From Crocinitomicaceae bacterium (GTDB taxonomy: Bacteria; Bacteroidota; Bacteroidia; Flavobacteriales_D; Crocinitomicaceae), in the NCBI GenBank assembly GCA_028689775.1, contig JAQVCM010000011.1, forward strand, positions 1 through 64,000: a stretch of 64,000 nucleotides of DNA, in the 5' to 3' direction. Under the pieces are notes generated by a model, which was not told the DNA's origin, searched no databases, and saw only the letters and a program-made list of their open reading frames with translations. Positions 18,120 to 26,560 of the stretch are shown piece by piece. The stretch's first letter is position 1. Each line of letters opens with the position of its first letter. The translations under genes were made by a program, and so were the position numbers.

Positions 18120-18936
18120 ACCCCATTTTTTTCAAGTTGTGTAATACTCCGCCATCTACCAAAATGTCGGTTCCAGTAATGAAGCTTGCCGCTTTCGAAG
18201 TCAAGAAATAAGCTACATCAGCAATATCATCCGGTTGACCATTTCGTTTTAAAGGTGTTGCTTGACGAATCATTTCCATTTTTTCTGGATGTTCGGCAGC
18301 AGCTTTCAATGCCATTGGAGTTTCAATTACGCCAGGTGAAATGCTCACCACCCTTGCTCTTTTTCCGCCCCATTTATCTACATTTTTTTCTAACAAGAGC
18401 AAAACACCTTTTTTAGCAAAATTGTACATAATATCAGAATCTCCTTGCGTTGCAGCTTCGACTTTTGCATACGAACCATCTGCTTGTGGATTTTTCAAAG
18501 CATCATCGTATGCCTCATTTGAAGGAACGACATGCGCCATCATCGATGACATCAAAACAGCCACTGAATCTGGATTTGCAATTTCATAGAAAGCATCCAA
18601 TAATATATCTGTCCCTATTAAATCGATTGTGAATACTTTTTTTGTGTCTTTCACTGTCCCACTAACTCCAGCGGTATGAATCAACGCTTTAAACTCACCG
18701 TGATCTGCAACAAATTTTGTCAATTTTGCCACATCTTCTTTGCTTGAGATGTCACTAGCGAAACCAATGACATCCAAGCCTTCGCTTTTTAACATTTCAA
18801 CCGTTTCATCAACAATTTTCTGAGAATAATCCGTAATCACGACTAGCTCCTCTTTGTATTTTCGAGCACAAGCAAGACCAATTCCTCCTGCGCCACCTGT
18901 AACGACAATTGCTTTTTTCATTGTTTTCATAATCAT
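18118..18936 (-). CDS. SDR family oxidoreductase
   Basis: 272-residue short-chain dehydrogenase. TGGAGGIGLA is the NAD(P) glycine motif, HTAGVSG corresponds to NNAG, and MYNFAKKG gives the YxxxK catalytic pair. The segment before the tyrosine (about 40 residues with NPQADGSY) is longer than in minimal SDRs and resembles hydroxysteroid-dehydrogenase-like members. ITGTDILVDGG is the usual C-terminal motif. Three start candidates exist (MIMKTMKK); the ATG at 18921 would give the canonical MKKAIVVTGG start. Substrate unknown; cytosolic; monocistronic. Confidence 0.88.
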   Translation of the reverse strand: MIMKTMKKAIVVTGGAGGIGLACARKYKEELVVITDYSQKIVDETVEMLKSEGLDVIGFASDISSKEDVAKLTKFVADHGEFKALIHTAGVSGTVKDTKKVFTIDLIGTDILLDAFYEIANPDSVAVLMSSMMAHVVPSNEAYDDALKNPQADGSYAKVEAATQGDSDIMYNFAKKGVLLLLEKNVDKWGGKRARVVSISPGVIETPMALKAAAEHPEKMEMIRQATPLKRNGQPDDIADVAYFLTSKAASFITGTDILVDGGVLHNLKKMG

Positions 18937-19310
18937 CTATTTATTTGTGTTTTCTATCTCTTTTTGCGATCTAAATATACGGAAAATTTAGCAGCTTTTT
19001 GCTGGAATCATCCAAATGAATTGTATTTTCTTTTTCTTTCTTGGAGAAAATCGACTTTTTACCGAACCGAAAAGCCTCGAATGCTTCATCATTACTGATA
19101 AACATGCATCTTGACTTCTATAAAATTCATTTTAAATTGAACTAACATTCCTCCTGTACGTTGCATAAAAATTTAATTCTTAAGAATCTAGTACGAAGTT
19201 GGGAAATTAAAGTCAACTATACTGTCACTTTGGTTACACACTATTTTTAGCGGAACTAAAAAAAAATAATTTACACTTAATTTGATGCTAAACCCTAAGA
19301 AAATACCCTT

Positions 19311-19353
19311 TCATTGAAATAAAAATCTCAATTTTACTATCAAACTCAGGTTA
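19311..19353. mobile_element. Degenerate MITE end (copy D remnant)
   Basis: TTCATTGAAAT, AAATCTCAATTTTAC and ATCAAACTCAGGT follow in the same order as the right end of MITE copies B and C. No left end is visible, so this is a truncated or decayed copy. The rest of the 18937-19447 spacer shows nothing I can assign. Confidence 0.6.
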
Positions 19354-19447
19354 TGAATAAACCGAAATAAATCCTTCTTAAAGTCGCTTGAAAAACAACT
19401 AATAAAGAGCTAAACTGGAATAAATTTTGAAAAAGAGAGGATTTACG

Positions 19448-21004
19448 TCAATCACATCTCGGATAAAGAATTTCCTCTACATTTCGAGGTCTTAGAATGG
19501 GACTCCAAGAAAATCCTTTGACAAATTGCTCTTCTTTGTTGATTTGTTGCATGGGATACAAAACACCATCTGGCATTCCGACATAAACAACCTTTTCTAC
19601 TTCTCCACTGTCCAAATAAACAACAATGCTACTGGCATACAAACGTGCCATTCCTGAGCGTTTGATTTCTACCAAAGTGTCATTTCTCAAGGTGTCTTGT
19701 GGGAAATAAATCGTTTGCGCATTTTGGTCTACTTTGACCCGATACAATTCATTGTTATCAAAATAAGCAAACAAGTTTTTACCCGCAATTTGATTGTAGT
19801 ATTTACCAGAATCTACTTCCATAATGACCGTTGATTTGTTGGTAATTTGAACATAATCAATCACACTATCCTTGAGAAAAATCTCCATTTTATCACCTTT
19901 GAGTTCGGCATTGTTACTCCACAAAATCGGTGAATGGAAAAGTTCCATTTTATCCGTTAATTTATCGTAACTCAAACTATCGCATTTTCCTTGAAAATCA
20001 GTACTGAATACACGAACTTCGTAATAAGCTAAAACAGTTTGCAATTCATTCAAACTATCTTGAAAACTGAATAAAGTATCTGCGTGAATAAACAAAGTAT
20101 CTTTCTTCAATCGGTATTCTGCCAAAGCATTTCCGGTAAGAAATCCTTTATTATCTTTATCTGAAAGGTAGGAATAATCTCCCATAAAACTCATTTTACC
20201 CAAGGTATCCCGGTAAACTACGTTCCCTTTTCCGATTGAATATCCTTTCTGTGAATTGACATACAAGCTTCTTCCAGTAATGATTTTACTGTCTTTGTGA
20301 ATGGAAGCATTTTGTTCTAAAACACCTTCTTCGTTTTCTGTATGAAACCAACCTTTTTCACATCGCATGACAGAGCCTTGCGTGTAGATCGTTGTAGGGC
20401 CATAGAAATACATTTTCTTTTGAGCATATTTATACTGCAAAGTATCGGTGACCATGCTCAAACCTTCACTTTTATAATCAACTCTGCCGCTGAAAGAAAA
20501 GTTTTTAGAATCTGGATAAAAATACCCGACTTTGCTGGTAAGCACTTCTTGGTTTAATATACTTTCAACGCGGCCGCCGTTGCGATAAATTGCTCTTCCT
20601 TTTTTGGCATCGTACTCCAAGGTATCGGTGACCAATTTATACTCTCGATCGCGAACTCGAACATTTCCCCAAAGCTTGGCTTTTTTAGTCAAACCGTTGT
20701 AATGCATCGAGTCACAAAACAAATTGAGCGTATCATTTTTATTGATGTGCACTTTTCCGTAGGCACGAACTTCGTTCTTTTTCGCAAAGAAATATGCGGA
20801 ATCACAATACATGGTATTGCCTTGGTATTTGAAATTCACACCACCGCCAACCAATTTTTGAGCTCCCGTTTTTTCGTTGTAAACCAACTTGTAGGAGCCC
20901 GGTAAAAGTTCTAAAATATCTTTTTGTCCCCAAATCGTGTTTGAAAACAAAAAAATTGCGCTCATGAAGAGCGCAATTTGAAATATTTTAGATTTATTTT
21001 TCAA
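19448..21004 (-). CDS. OstA/LptA-like outer-membrane biogenesis protein
   Basis: 518 residues, with the repetitive beta-strand pattern of the OstA/LptA fold (repeated AYGKVHINKNDTLNLFCDSM-like units). It probably takes part in lipopolysaccharide transport across the periplasm. The frame starts at a TTG (21004) two bases after the purA stop; this gives a complete signal peptide (KNKSKIFQIALFMSAIFLFS, cleavage near WGQ). The only nearby ATG is codon 14, inside a hairpin loop, and would lose the basic N-region. A terminator-like hairpin overlaps codons 9-18. It is the last gene of fur-STAS-purA-ostA. Confidence 0.85.
   Translation of the reverse strand: MKNKSKIFQIALFMSAIFLFSNTIWGQKDILELLPGSYKLVYNEKTGAQKLVGGGVNFKYQGNTMYCDSAYFFAKKNEVRAYGKVHINKNDTLNLFCDSMHYNGLTKKAKLWGNVRVRDREYKLVTDTLEYDAKKGRAIYRNGGRVESILNQEVLTSKVGYFYPDSKNFSFSGRVDYKSEGLSMVTDTLQYKYAQKKMYFYGPTTIYTQGSVMRCEKGWFHTENEEGVLEQNASIHKDSKIITGRSLYVNSQKGYSIGKGNVVYRDTLGKMSFMGDYSYLSDKDNKGFLTGNALAEYRLKKDTLFIHADTLFSFQDSLNELQTVLAYYEVRVFSTDFQGKCDSLSYDKLTDKMELFHSPILWSNNAELKGDKMEIFLKDSVIDYVQITNKSTVIMEVDSGKYYNQIAGKNLFAYFDNNELYRVKVDQNAQTIYFPQDTLRNDTLVEIKRSGMARLYASSIVVYLDSGEVEKVVYVGMPDGVLYPMQQINKEEQFVKGFSWSPILRPRNVEEILYPRCD
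20949..20979 (-). terminator. Terminator-like hairpin inside the start of ostA
   Basis: Read on minus: AAATTGCGCTC, loop TTCAT, GAGCGCAATTT, followed directly by T4 and GTTTTC. The stem is 11 bp and perfect, with a seven-T run. It is in the right place to end purA transcripts but lies within the ostA coding sequence, so translation of ostA could prevent its folding. Confidence 0.7.
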
Positions 21005-21006
21005 TC

Positions 21007-22281
21007 TTATGCTTTATTACTCAACGTTTGTGTACGATCTGGTCCAACTGAAACCACTGTAATTGGTACTTCCAAAACTCGTTCCAAATACGTAACATAG
21101 TCTTTTAATTCTTGCGGTGAATCTACATACGAAGTCAATCCTGTTAAATCTTTTTTCCATCCTGGTAAAGATTCGTATACTGGTCTGATTTCATCATCAA
21201 TGATATCAAAAGGCAAAGTTTCAACTTTTTCTCCTTTGATCATGTAATGTGTACATACTTTGATTTCGTCAAAATTACTCAAAACATCTGCTTTCATCAT
21301 GGACATTTCAGTAACTCCGTTTACCATGATTGCGTATTTCATTGCAGGCAAATCTATCCAACCACATCTTCTTGGTCTTCCCGTTGTTGAACCAAATTCA
21401 TTTCCATCAACTCTAATTTGATCACCATCAGCATCCATCAATTCTGTTGGGAATGGTCCACTTCCAACACGCGTACAATATGCTTTAAAGATCCCGATTA
21501 CATTTCCAATTTTTGTTGGAGCAACTCCTAAACCAGTACAAGTACCAGCGGTTACTGTGTTCGATGAAGTTACAAATGGGTACGTACCGAAGTCGATATC
21601 CAACATGGTTCCTTGTGCTCCTTCTGCCAAGATTTTCTTTCCTGCTTTCAAGGCATCGTTGATGTATTGTTCGCTATCAACACAAGTTAACGAACGTAAA
21701 AGTTCGATTCCTTCAAAGAAAGCACCTTCTAATTCTTCAATGTTGTATTCAAATCCTTGGTAGTGATCCAACATTCCTTTGTGTTTTTCAACCAAAGCAT
21801 TGTATTTATCCATAAAGTTTTCAGACAAGATATCACCAACTCTCAAACCATTACGACCTGTTTTGTCCATGTATGCTGGTCCGATTCCTTTCAAAGTAGA
21901 ACCAATTTTGTTTTTTCCTTTAGCAGCTTCAGAAGCGGCATCTAACAAACGGTGAGATGGCAAAATAAGATGTGCTTTTTTAGAAATCAACAAGGTGTTT
22001 TTAATATCTAAGTTGAAGGGAGCTAATTTTTCAATTTCTTTTTGAAAAACGACAGGATCAATAACGACTCCATTTCCAATTAAATTTAGAACTTCTTTTC
22101 TAAAAATCCCCGAAGGAATCGTGTGCAAAACGTGTTTAATTCCTTCAAACTCTAAGGTATGACCAGCATTTGGACCACCTTGAAAACGAGCAATAATATC
22201 ATATTGAGGTGTTAAAACGTCAACAATCTTTCCTTTTCCTTCGTCGCCCCATTGTAGGCCTAATAATACATCTACGCTCAT
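21007..22281 (-). CDS. purA: Adenylosuccinate synthetase
   Basis: 424-residue PurA, converting IMP and aspartate with GTP to adenylosuccinate, the first committed step to AMP. GLQWGDEGKGKIVD near the N-terminus is the GTP loop with catalytic Asp and Lys; GGPNAGHT supplies the catalytic His; GSTTGRPRRCGWID and VSVGPDRTQT are further signatures. Length is normal. Its start overlaps the STAS stop by 4 bases (ATGA) and its stop is two bases from the ostA TTG, so the operon is translationally coupled. Confidence 0.97.
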   Translation of the reverse strand: MSVDVLLGLQWGDEGKGKIVDVLTPQYDIIARFQGGPNAGHTLEFEGIKHVLHTIPSGIFRKEVLNLIGNGVVIDPVVFQKEIEKLAPFNLDIKNTLLISKKAHLILPSHRLLDAASEAAKGKNKIGSTLKGIGPAYMDKTGRNGLRVGDILSENFMDKYNALVEKHKGMLDHYQGFEYNIEELEGAFFEGIELLRSLTCVDSEQYINDALKAGKKILAEGAQGTMLDIDFGTYPFVTSSNTVTAGTCTGLGVAPTKIGNVIGIFKAYCTRVGSGPFPTELMDADGDQIRVDGNEFGSTTGRPRRCGWIDLPAMKYAIMVNGVTEMSMMKADVLSNFDEIKVCTHYMIKGEKVETLPFDIIDDEIRPVYESLPGWKKDLTGLTSYVDSPQELKDYVTYLERVLEVPITVVSVGPDRTQTLSNKA

Positions 22282-22634
22282 GCTTTTTTTGCATTTAATC
22301 TTTCTAGTCCATCTTCTACGGATGCACTAAAGGTGAATATTTCATTTAATTTTGAAATGTTAAACAGTTTTTCAACATTTCCGTGTAAGCCGGATATTAT
22401 CAATTCACTTCCGATGTTTCTAATTCTAGTTAAACAACGAATAAAGAAGTTCAAACCTGAACTCGTTATGTAGTCTAACTTCTGAATGTCGATAATCAAA
22501 AATTGAATTTTTTTCTCAATCAAATCTTGCAACGCTACAATCAATTCGTCGGAATCTTCTGGAGAACAAATTTTCCCCTCGATGGAAAAAATAGCTCCAC
22601 CTTGTTGTTGATTTATAGAATATTTTAAACTCAC
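22278..22634 (-). CDS. STAS domain protein (anti-sigma factor antagonist-like)
   Basis: 118-residue single STAS domain. The conserved [14 protein letters not shown] loop carries two serines at the site phosphorylated in SpoIIAA-type antagonists. No partner kinase or anti-sigma factor gene is adjacent. It overlaps fur and purA by 4 bases at each end, which strongly supports one operon. Its role may be in a partner-switching or membrane-related process; this cannot be decided from sequence. Confidence 0.88.
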   Translation of the reverse strand: MSLKYSINQQQGGAIFSIEGKICSPEDSDELIVALQDLIEKKIQFLIIDIQKLDYITSSGLNFFIRCLTRIRNIGSELIISGLHGNVEKLFNISKLNEIFTFSASVEDGLERLNAKKA

Positions 22635-23095
22635 TTGATTGGATCTTCTTCAAGGGATTCTTCATTTCGAACTCCATAAAAATAGAGTGAATGATGTTGG
22701 ATTTTAATTCCAAAAACCTCTTCGATGGTTGCTTTGATATTTTGAATTCTAGGATCACAAAACTCGATTACTTCTCCTGTATCGGTAACAATTACGTGAT
22801 CGTGTTGTTTCGAACCATGAGATTTCTCAAATTGTGCGATGTTTTTTCCAAATTGGTGTTTCCGAACCAGATTACAAGCCAATAATAATTCAATTGTATT
22901 GTAAAGTGTCGCTCTTGATACGCGGTAATTTTGATTTTTCATTTTCACATAAAGTGATTCTACATCAAAATGCCCTTCGTAATCATAAATTTCAGCAAGT
23001 ATGGCAAAGCGTTCGGGTGTTTTCCTGTGCCCATTTTGTTCGAGGTAAGCCGAAAAAATATTTTTAACTGTCGTTTGTAAATCTTTAGTCACCAT
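22631..23095 (-). CDS. Fur family transcriptional regulator
   Basis: 154-residue Fur-family repressor. The winged-helix region is [14 protein letters not shown] through [13 protein letters not shown], and the metal-binding region includes [16 protein letters not shown] and IEFCDPRI. The paired CxxC zinc motifs of many Fur/Zur/PerR proteins are absent; only FC is visible, as in many flavobacterial Fur proteins. Whether it senses iron, zinc, manganese or peroxide is unclear. It is the first gene of the fur-STAS-purA-ostA operon and has a Bacteroidota promoter just upstream, so autoregulation of purA and ostA with it is plausible. Confidence 0.9.
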   Translation of the reverse strand: MVTKDLQTTVKNIFSAYLEQNGHRKTPERFAILAEIYDYEGHFDVESLYVKMKNQNYRVSRATLYNTIELLLACNLVRKHQFGKNIAQFEKSHGSKQHDHVIVTDTGEVIEFCDPRIQNIKATIEEVFGIKIQHHSLYFYGVRNEESLEEDPIK

Positions 23096-23111
23096 TTCTT
23101 TTGGGAAAATA

Positions 23112-23139
23112 CAAATCTAAGGATTATTTCAAAGGCAAA
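23112..23139 (-). promoter_or_regulatory. Promoter of the fur-STAS-purA-ostA operon
   Basis: On minus: TTTG, 16 bases, then TAGATTTG, matching the Bacteroidota -33/-7 promoter (TTTG and TAnnTTTG). The -7 box is 16 bases before the fur ATG. Confidence 0.5.
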
Positions 23140-23256
23140 CCAACAGAATGGACTTTCTTTTCACAACTTATCCACATGTGGAATAATATGGTAAAAATTA
23201 CGCCACAGAAATATTTATAATTGACCATGAAGTTAAAACTGAAGTGCCCTGTGTAT

Positions 23257-23405
23257 GTAAGCCACGGATTTTCTTCGGATCGGCTTCGGAGGTGTGGATT
23301 AAAACGACGAGTACAAGAAAATTAAGCCACGGATTTTTTCTAAATCTGCTGCATGGTCAGGGATTAAAATATCGGGGGGAAAAACGATCCGATGGGTATC
23401 GGATC
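23257..23405. repeat. Short duplication and an 8-bp-stem hairpin in the fur-dapD spacer
   Basis: TAAGCCACGGATTTT occurs twice (near 23259 and 23322). GATCCGAT-GGGT-ATCGGATC at 23386-23405 is a perfect hairpin. Nothing else is evident in the 23096-23479 stretch. Function unknown. Confidence 0.45.
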
Positions 23406-23479
23406 TACTTCACATGGGAACACGCATACACGAACATCCAATAATCCGAACACAGAAAAACATTCCCCCAAAAATTACA

Positions 23480-23487
23480 TATCTTTG
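23480..23487 (+). promoter_or_regulatory. -7 promoter box of dapD
   Basis: TATCTTTG matches TAnnTTTG and lies 22 bases before the dapD ATG at 23510. Confidence 0.5.
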
Positions 23488-23509
23488 CCAGTACATTGAA
23501 AATTGAAAC

Positions 23510-24319
23510 ATGAGATCAACAATAGAAAAAGCTTGGGAAAATAGAGAATTACTGAAAGAACAACACACGCAGGATGTGATTGCGCATGTAATTGAAGACA
23601 TTGATAAAGGAATTTTACGTGTTGCTGAACCCGCTGAAAATGGTGAATGGATCGTGAATGAATGGGTAAAAAAAGCCGTAGTGATGTACTTTCCAATTCG
23701 TCAGATGGAAGTAATTGAGGTTGGTCCGTTTGAATTTCACGATAAAATGGCTTTGAAAACGAATTACAAAGAATTGGGTGTTCGCGTGGTTCCACCAGCG
23801 GTTGCTCGCTATGGTGCTTATATTTCTGCAGGTGTTATTTTAATGCCTTCCTATGTCAATATTGGTGCGTATGTAGACGAAGGAACGATGGTTGATACTT
23901 GGGCAACAGTTGGTTCTTGTGCACAAATCGGTAAAAATGTTCACTTAAGTGGTGGCGTTGGTATTGGTGGTGTTTTGGAACCATTGCAAGCCGCACCAGT
24001 CATCGTTGAAGATGGCGCATTCATTGGTTCTCGTTGCATCGTAGTTGAAGGTGTTCGCATTGGTAAAGAAGCGGTTTTAGGCGCGAATGTGGTTTTGACC
24101 ATGTCGACAAAGATCATTGATGTTACCGGTGACAAACCCGTTGAAATGAAAGGACATGTTCCTGATAGAAGCGTTGTGATTCCAGGTTCTTATACGAAAT
24201 CTTTCCCTGCGGGAGATTTTCAAGTTCCTTGCGCATTGATCATTGGGAAACGCAAAGCTTCAACAGATTTGAAAACTTCGTTGAATGATGCATTGAGAGA
24301 ACATAGTGTTGCAGTTTAA
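23510..24319 (+). CDS. dapD: Tetrahydrodipicolinate N-succinyltransferase
   Basis: 269-residue DapD, which transfers succinyl from succinyl-CoA to tetrahydrodipicolinate in the lysine/diaminopimelate pathway. Left-handed beta-helix hexapeptide repeats run from about residue 105 (GAYISAGVILMPSYVNIGAY) to 210; GTMVDTWATVGSCAQIGKNV and HLSGGVGIGGVLEPLQA are signature segments. It would function as a cytosolic trimer. Monocistronic, with its own promoter box and a clear terminator downstream. Confidence 0.97.
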   Translation: MRSTIEKAWENRELLKEQHTQDVIAHVIEDIDKGILRVAEPAENGEWIVNEWVKKAVVMYFPIRQMEVIEVGPFEFHDKMALKTNYKELGVRVVPPAVARYGAYISAGVILMPSYVNIGAYVDEGTMVDTWATVGSCAQIGKNVHLSGGVGIGGVLEPLQAAPVIVEDGAFIGSRCIVVEGVRIGKEAVLGANVVLTMSTKIIDVTGDKPVEMKGHVPDRSVVIPGSYTKSFPAGDFQVPCALIIGKRKASTDLKTSLNDALREHSVAV

Positions 24320-24371
24320 ATACAATTTAAAGATGCATTAAACACTTTTTAAAAGTCTCATTGATTACATT

Positions 24372-24411
24372 AAAAAAGCGACTAAATCTGAATAGATTTA
24401 GCCGCTTTTAT
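24372..24411. terminator. Intrinsic terminator between dapD and the barrel gene
   Basis: A 17-bp stem with one mismatch (arms AAAAAGCG-A-CTAAATCT and AGATTTAG-C-CGCTTTTA), loop GAAT, with A and T runs at both ends. It suits both convergent genes. Confidence 0.85.
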
Positions 24412-24429
24412 ATTTTATTATAAAATTTC

Positions 24430-25059
24430 TTAAATCTTAATAGAAAGTCCTGCTGAAACTAGCGGACCACCTAATCCAATCTCGGTATTGATTCCAATGT
24501 TTGGAGTAAAGTAATAACGCAATCCAACAGCAAATCGCATGGATACCGGCAATAAAGTCCCCATTTTTGTGTTTCTAAACTCATAGCCTGGCTCATTGCT
24601 ATCGATCGACCACACGCGAGAGTTTGTTCCTGCACCTAATCCAAGATAAACATCCAGATCTTCGGTCATCTCAATGTGGTAATTAAAACGTAAATGAATT
24701 CTAACTCGTTCCATTTTTGCTGTTGCGGTATAGGTTTTATAAAGCGTTTGATCTTGTTTCAACGAATCGTACTTCAAATCAAAAGCTGCAGAGTTGTAAA
24801 TGAAATCCACTCCTAAACCAAAATTATCAGAAAGCATGTATTCAAATCGAACTCCAGCTGGTCCGATTCCACGAGCGTTGTTTGATTTGTAATTATTCGC
24901 ATCTGCTGTAAAGCTCTTAGCGACACTTTTACCAATATTTGGAGCCCCATAATAGAGGTCAAACATAAAATTTCCTTTTTCAACTCCTTGTGCATTTGCA
25001 TTTGCCGCACTGAAAAGCAACGAAAAAACAAGAATTCCATTTGTAATCATTTTTTTCAT
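24430..25059 (-). CDS. Outer-membrane beta-barrel protein
   Basis: 209 residues with a signal peptide (MKKMITNGILVFSLLFSAANANAQ) and a series of amphipathic strands (FEYMLSDNFGLGVDFIYN, VRIHLRFNYHIEMTEDLDVYLGLGAG) ending in SAGLSIKI, typical of small OmpA/OmpW-like 8-strand barrels. It probably sits in the outer membrane; a specific role is not evident. It is divergent from the 25317 lipoprotein gene across a spacer holding nested inverted repeats. Confidence 0.8.
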   Translation of the reverse strand: MKKMITNGILVFSLLFSAANANAQGVEKGNFMFDLYYGAPNIGKSVAKSFTADANNYKSNNARGIGPAGVRFEYMLSDNFGLGVDFIYNSAAFDLKYDSLKQDQTLYKTYTATAKMERVRIHLRFNYHIEMTEDLDVYLGLGAGTNSRVWSIDSNEPGYEFRNTKMGTLLPVSMRFAVGLRYYFTPNIGINTEIGLGGPLVSAGLSIKI

Positions 25060-25194
25060 AATCGTAAGTTATTAGTTTCAAGGCGTTCCTTCTGCAACTT
25101 TGATGCCAACTCTTGGCGCGTAATAATTTTGAAAGAGAAATTTACGCTCTCGTGTTTTTCATCTCACCTTGAAATGTTGTGAACGATTACGATT
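25060..25194. repeat. Nested inverted repeats in a divergent spacer
   Basis: AATCGTAA (25060-25067) pairs with TTACGATT (25187-25194), and TTTCAAGG (25076-25083) with CCTTGAAA (25167-25174), in nested order; GCGTAA and TTACGC inside may form a third stem. It could be a structured RNA, a decayed mobile element or operator sites. Confidence 0.45.
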
Positions 25195-25316
25195 TTGGAA
25201 ATTAGGCGGAAAGAAATTATTTTTACCTTGTAGTGGGAAAATCGTGATTTTTTTAGTTTCTGAAAAAGTAGCAACTTTGTAAATCCATACATATTTACAT
25301 TAAAAACAAATATCTT

Positions 25317-25847
25317 ATGAAAAAATCCATCAAGCTAATTCTTTCCCTATTGCTATTGTTCAGTTGTACAAGCACAGAAAAAAAGCTACTCGGAAAAGGG
25401 GTTGATAATTGGTCAGAATTTCACGCTGGAAACACGAGTACAATCCAGACCGAATGGGCCGTGTATCTGGAAGGACGAGATACGATGACATACCTCACGA
25501 ATTACTACTCTAACGGGAAACCAAAATCGCAGGTAATCTTAAAAGGAGATGGTTTGTGGAACATAGCGTTTGTTTATGACACGTTAGGAAAACCAAAACA
25601 ATTTGGAAATTTCAAAAATGGAACGGGTTGCGTGACGCAATACAATTCAGAAGACGGAAACCCTGTCAGCGCAGGATGCTATAAAGATGGACAGAAAGAA
25701 GGATGGTGGAAAAACTATCATTTCAAAGGGTATATTTTGGATTCAAATCTGTATAAAAATGGATATCAGCAAGTAGAAGACACAGAAAATGCGTTGACGG
25801 AATTAATGGGTTCTCTTGGGGAAATGAAGAATAATTATTACGAATAA
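25317..25847 (+). CDS. Lipoprotein with YwqK/MORN-like repeats
   Basis: 176-residue lipoprotein: lipobox LFSC with C17. The body has repeats such as NYYSNGKPKSQVILKGDGLWNI and GCYKDGQKEGWWKNYHFKG, like the YwqK/MORN-type antitoxin-like family. This family is common in Bacteroidota, and a real toxin-antitoxin role has no support here. Location is probably outer-membrane periplasmic face or surface. Monocistronic. Confidence 0.7.
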   Translation: MKKSIKLILSLLLLFSCTSTEKKLLGKGVDNWSEFHAGNTSTIQTEWAVYLEGRDTMTYLTNYYSNGKPKSQVILKGDGLWNIAFVYDTLGKPKQFGNFKNGTGCVTQYNSEDGNPVSAGCYKDGQKEGWWKNYHFKGYILDSNLYKNGYQQVEDTENALTELMGSLGEMKNNYYE

Positions 25848-25864
25848 TATACCTTGAAATAAAA

Positions 25865-25893
25865 AAAAGGAACTCCATATTAGAATTCCTTTT
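25865..25893. terminator. Probable intrinsic terminator
   Basis: AAAAGGAA and TTCCTTTT form an 8-bp stem with an AT-rich interior, 18 bases after the lipoprotein stop and before the convergent pseudo-helicase stop. Confidence 0.55.
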
Positions 25894-25919
25894 CAGTATT
25901 TAAAGTTCGATTTTTTGAG

Positions 25920-26537
25920 TTATTCGCCCAAATCCATTTCCATCGGGTTGTTCAACCAAACCGAACTCATGCGTTCTACTTTAGAATTCTTTTCTTTGGT
26001 AAAGAGCATGCGCTGACATTTAGGCAAACCTTCCGTCAATCTTCGCATTCCTAAAATAAGATCTTCTTTGGTCATTTCATCGGCATTGTCCAAGATAATC
26101 AACCTCAGTTCACCCAAGTTGATGCCGTTTTGGATGTATAGATCGTAAATTCGTTTTGGCGTTCCAACAACGATGTCTGCACCTTCAAAAATATGAATGC
26201 GCTGTTGCACCATTTTCCCAGAATCATCTGCTGGTTCGATCATCAATTCTTTTCTACGAGAAGCAACCGTTAAAAACTGAGATAATTTCTTGGCTTTATC
26301 CGAATTTCCAACAATCAAAATCGCGCGAGGAGAACCTTCGCACGTTTCTGGAACTTTTTGCAAACAAGCCAAAGCTGCTGCATACATCTTCTCTTCACTT
26401 TCTGGAGCAATCAATAATAAATCTCCACCACCTTTCACTTTCTTCAAGATATTCTCTTGCAGTTCAGTTGCTTTTTCAATTCCCAACGCGGCGAAGGTAT
26501 GTTCGTAATGTTCGCTTAATTGTTCAAATACAGTCAT
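25920..26537 (-). CDS. Degenerate DEAD-box protein, RecA1 domain only
   Basis: 205 residues resembling only the first RecA-like domain of a DEAD-box helicase. A Q-motif-like LGIEKATELQENIL is present. The P-loop is replaced by APESEEKM (no GxGKT), the DEAD box reads DNAD within LIILDNADEM, and the SAT motif is replaced by FTKEK. GADIVVGTPKRIYDL corresponds to motif Ib. No second domain follows before the stop. It is therefore probably catalytically dead and may bind RNA or partner proteins. The sequence is otherwise intact, so selection seems to maintain it. It precedes no frameshifted remainder and lies downstream of the mazG-like, dtd and rsgA genes. Confidence 0.72.
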   Translation of the reverse strand: MTVFEQLSEHYEHTFAALGIEKATELQENILKKVKGGGDLLLIAPESEEKMYAAALACLQKVPETCEGSPRAILIVGNSDKAKKLSQFLTVASRRKELMIEPADDSGKMVQQRIHIFEGADIVVGTPKRIYDLYIQNGINLGELRLIILDNADEMTKEDLILGMRRLTEGLPKCQRMLFTKEKNSKVERMSSVWLNNPMEMDLGE

Positions 26538-26560
26538 GTTCTTTTTTATTTAGTCTCTTA

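Noticed and set aside
25317-25847. Toxin-antitoxin module suggested by YwqK-like repeats
   Set aside because: The protein is a lipoprotein, no partner gene is adjacent, and the family name is a database label without functional support here.
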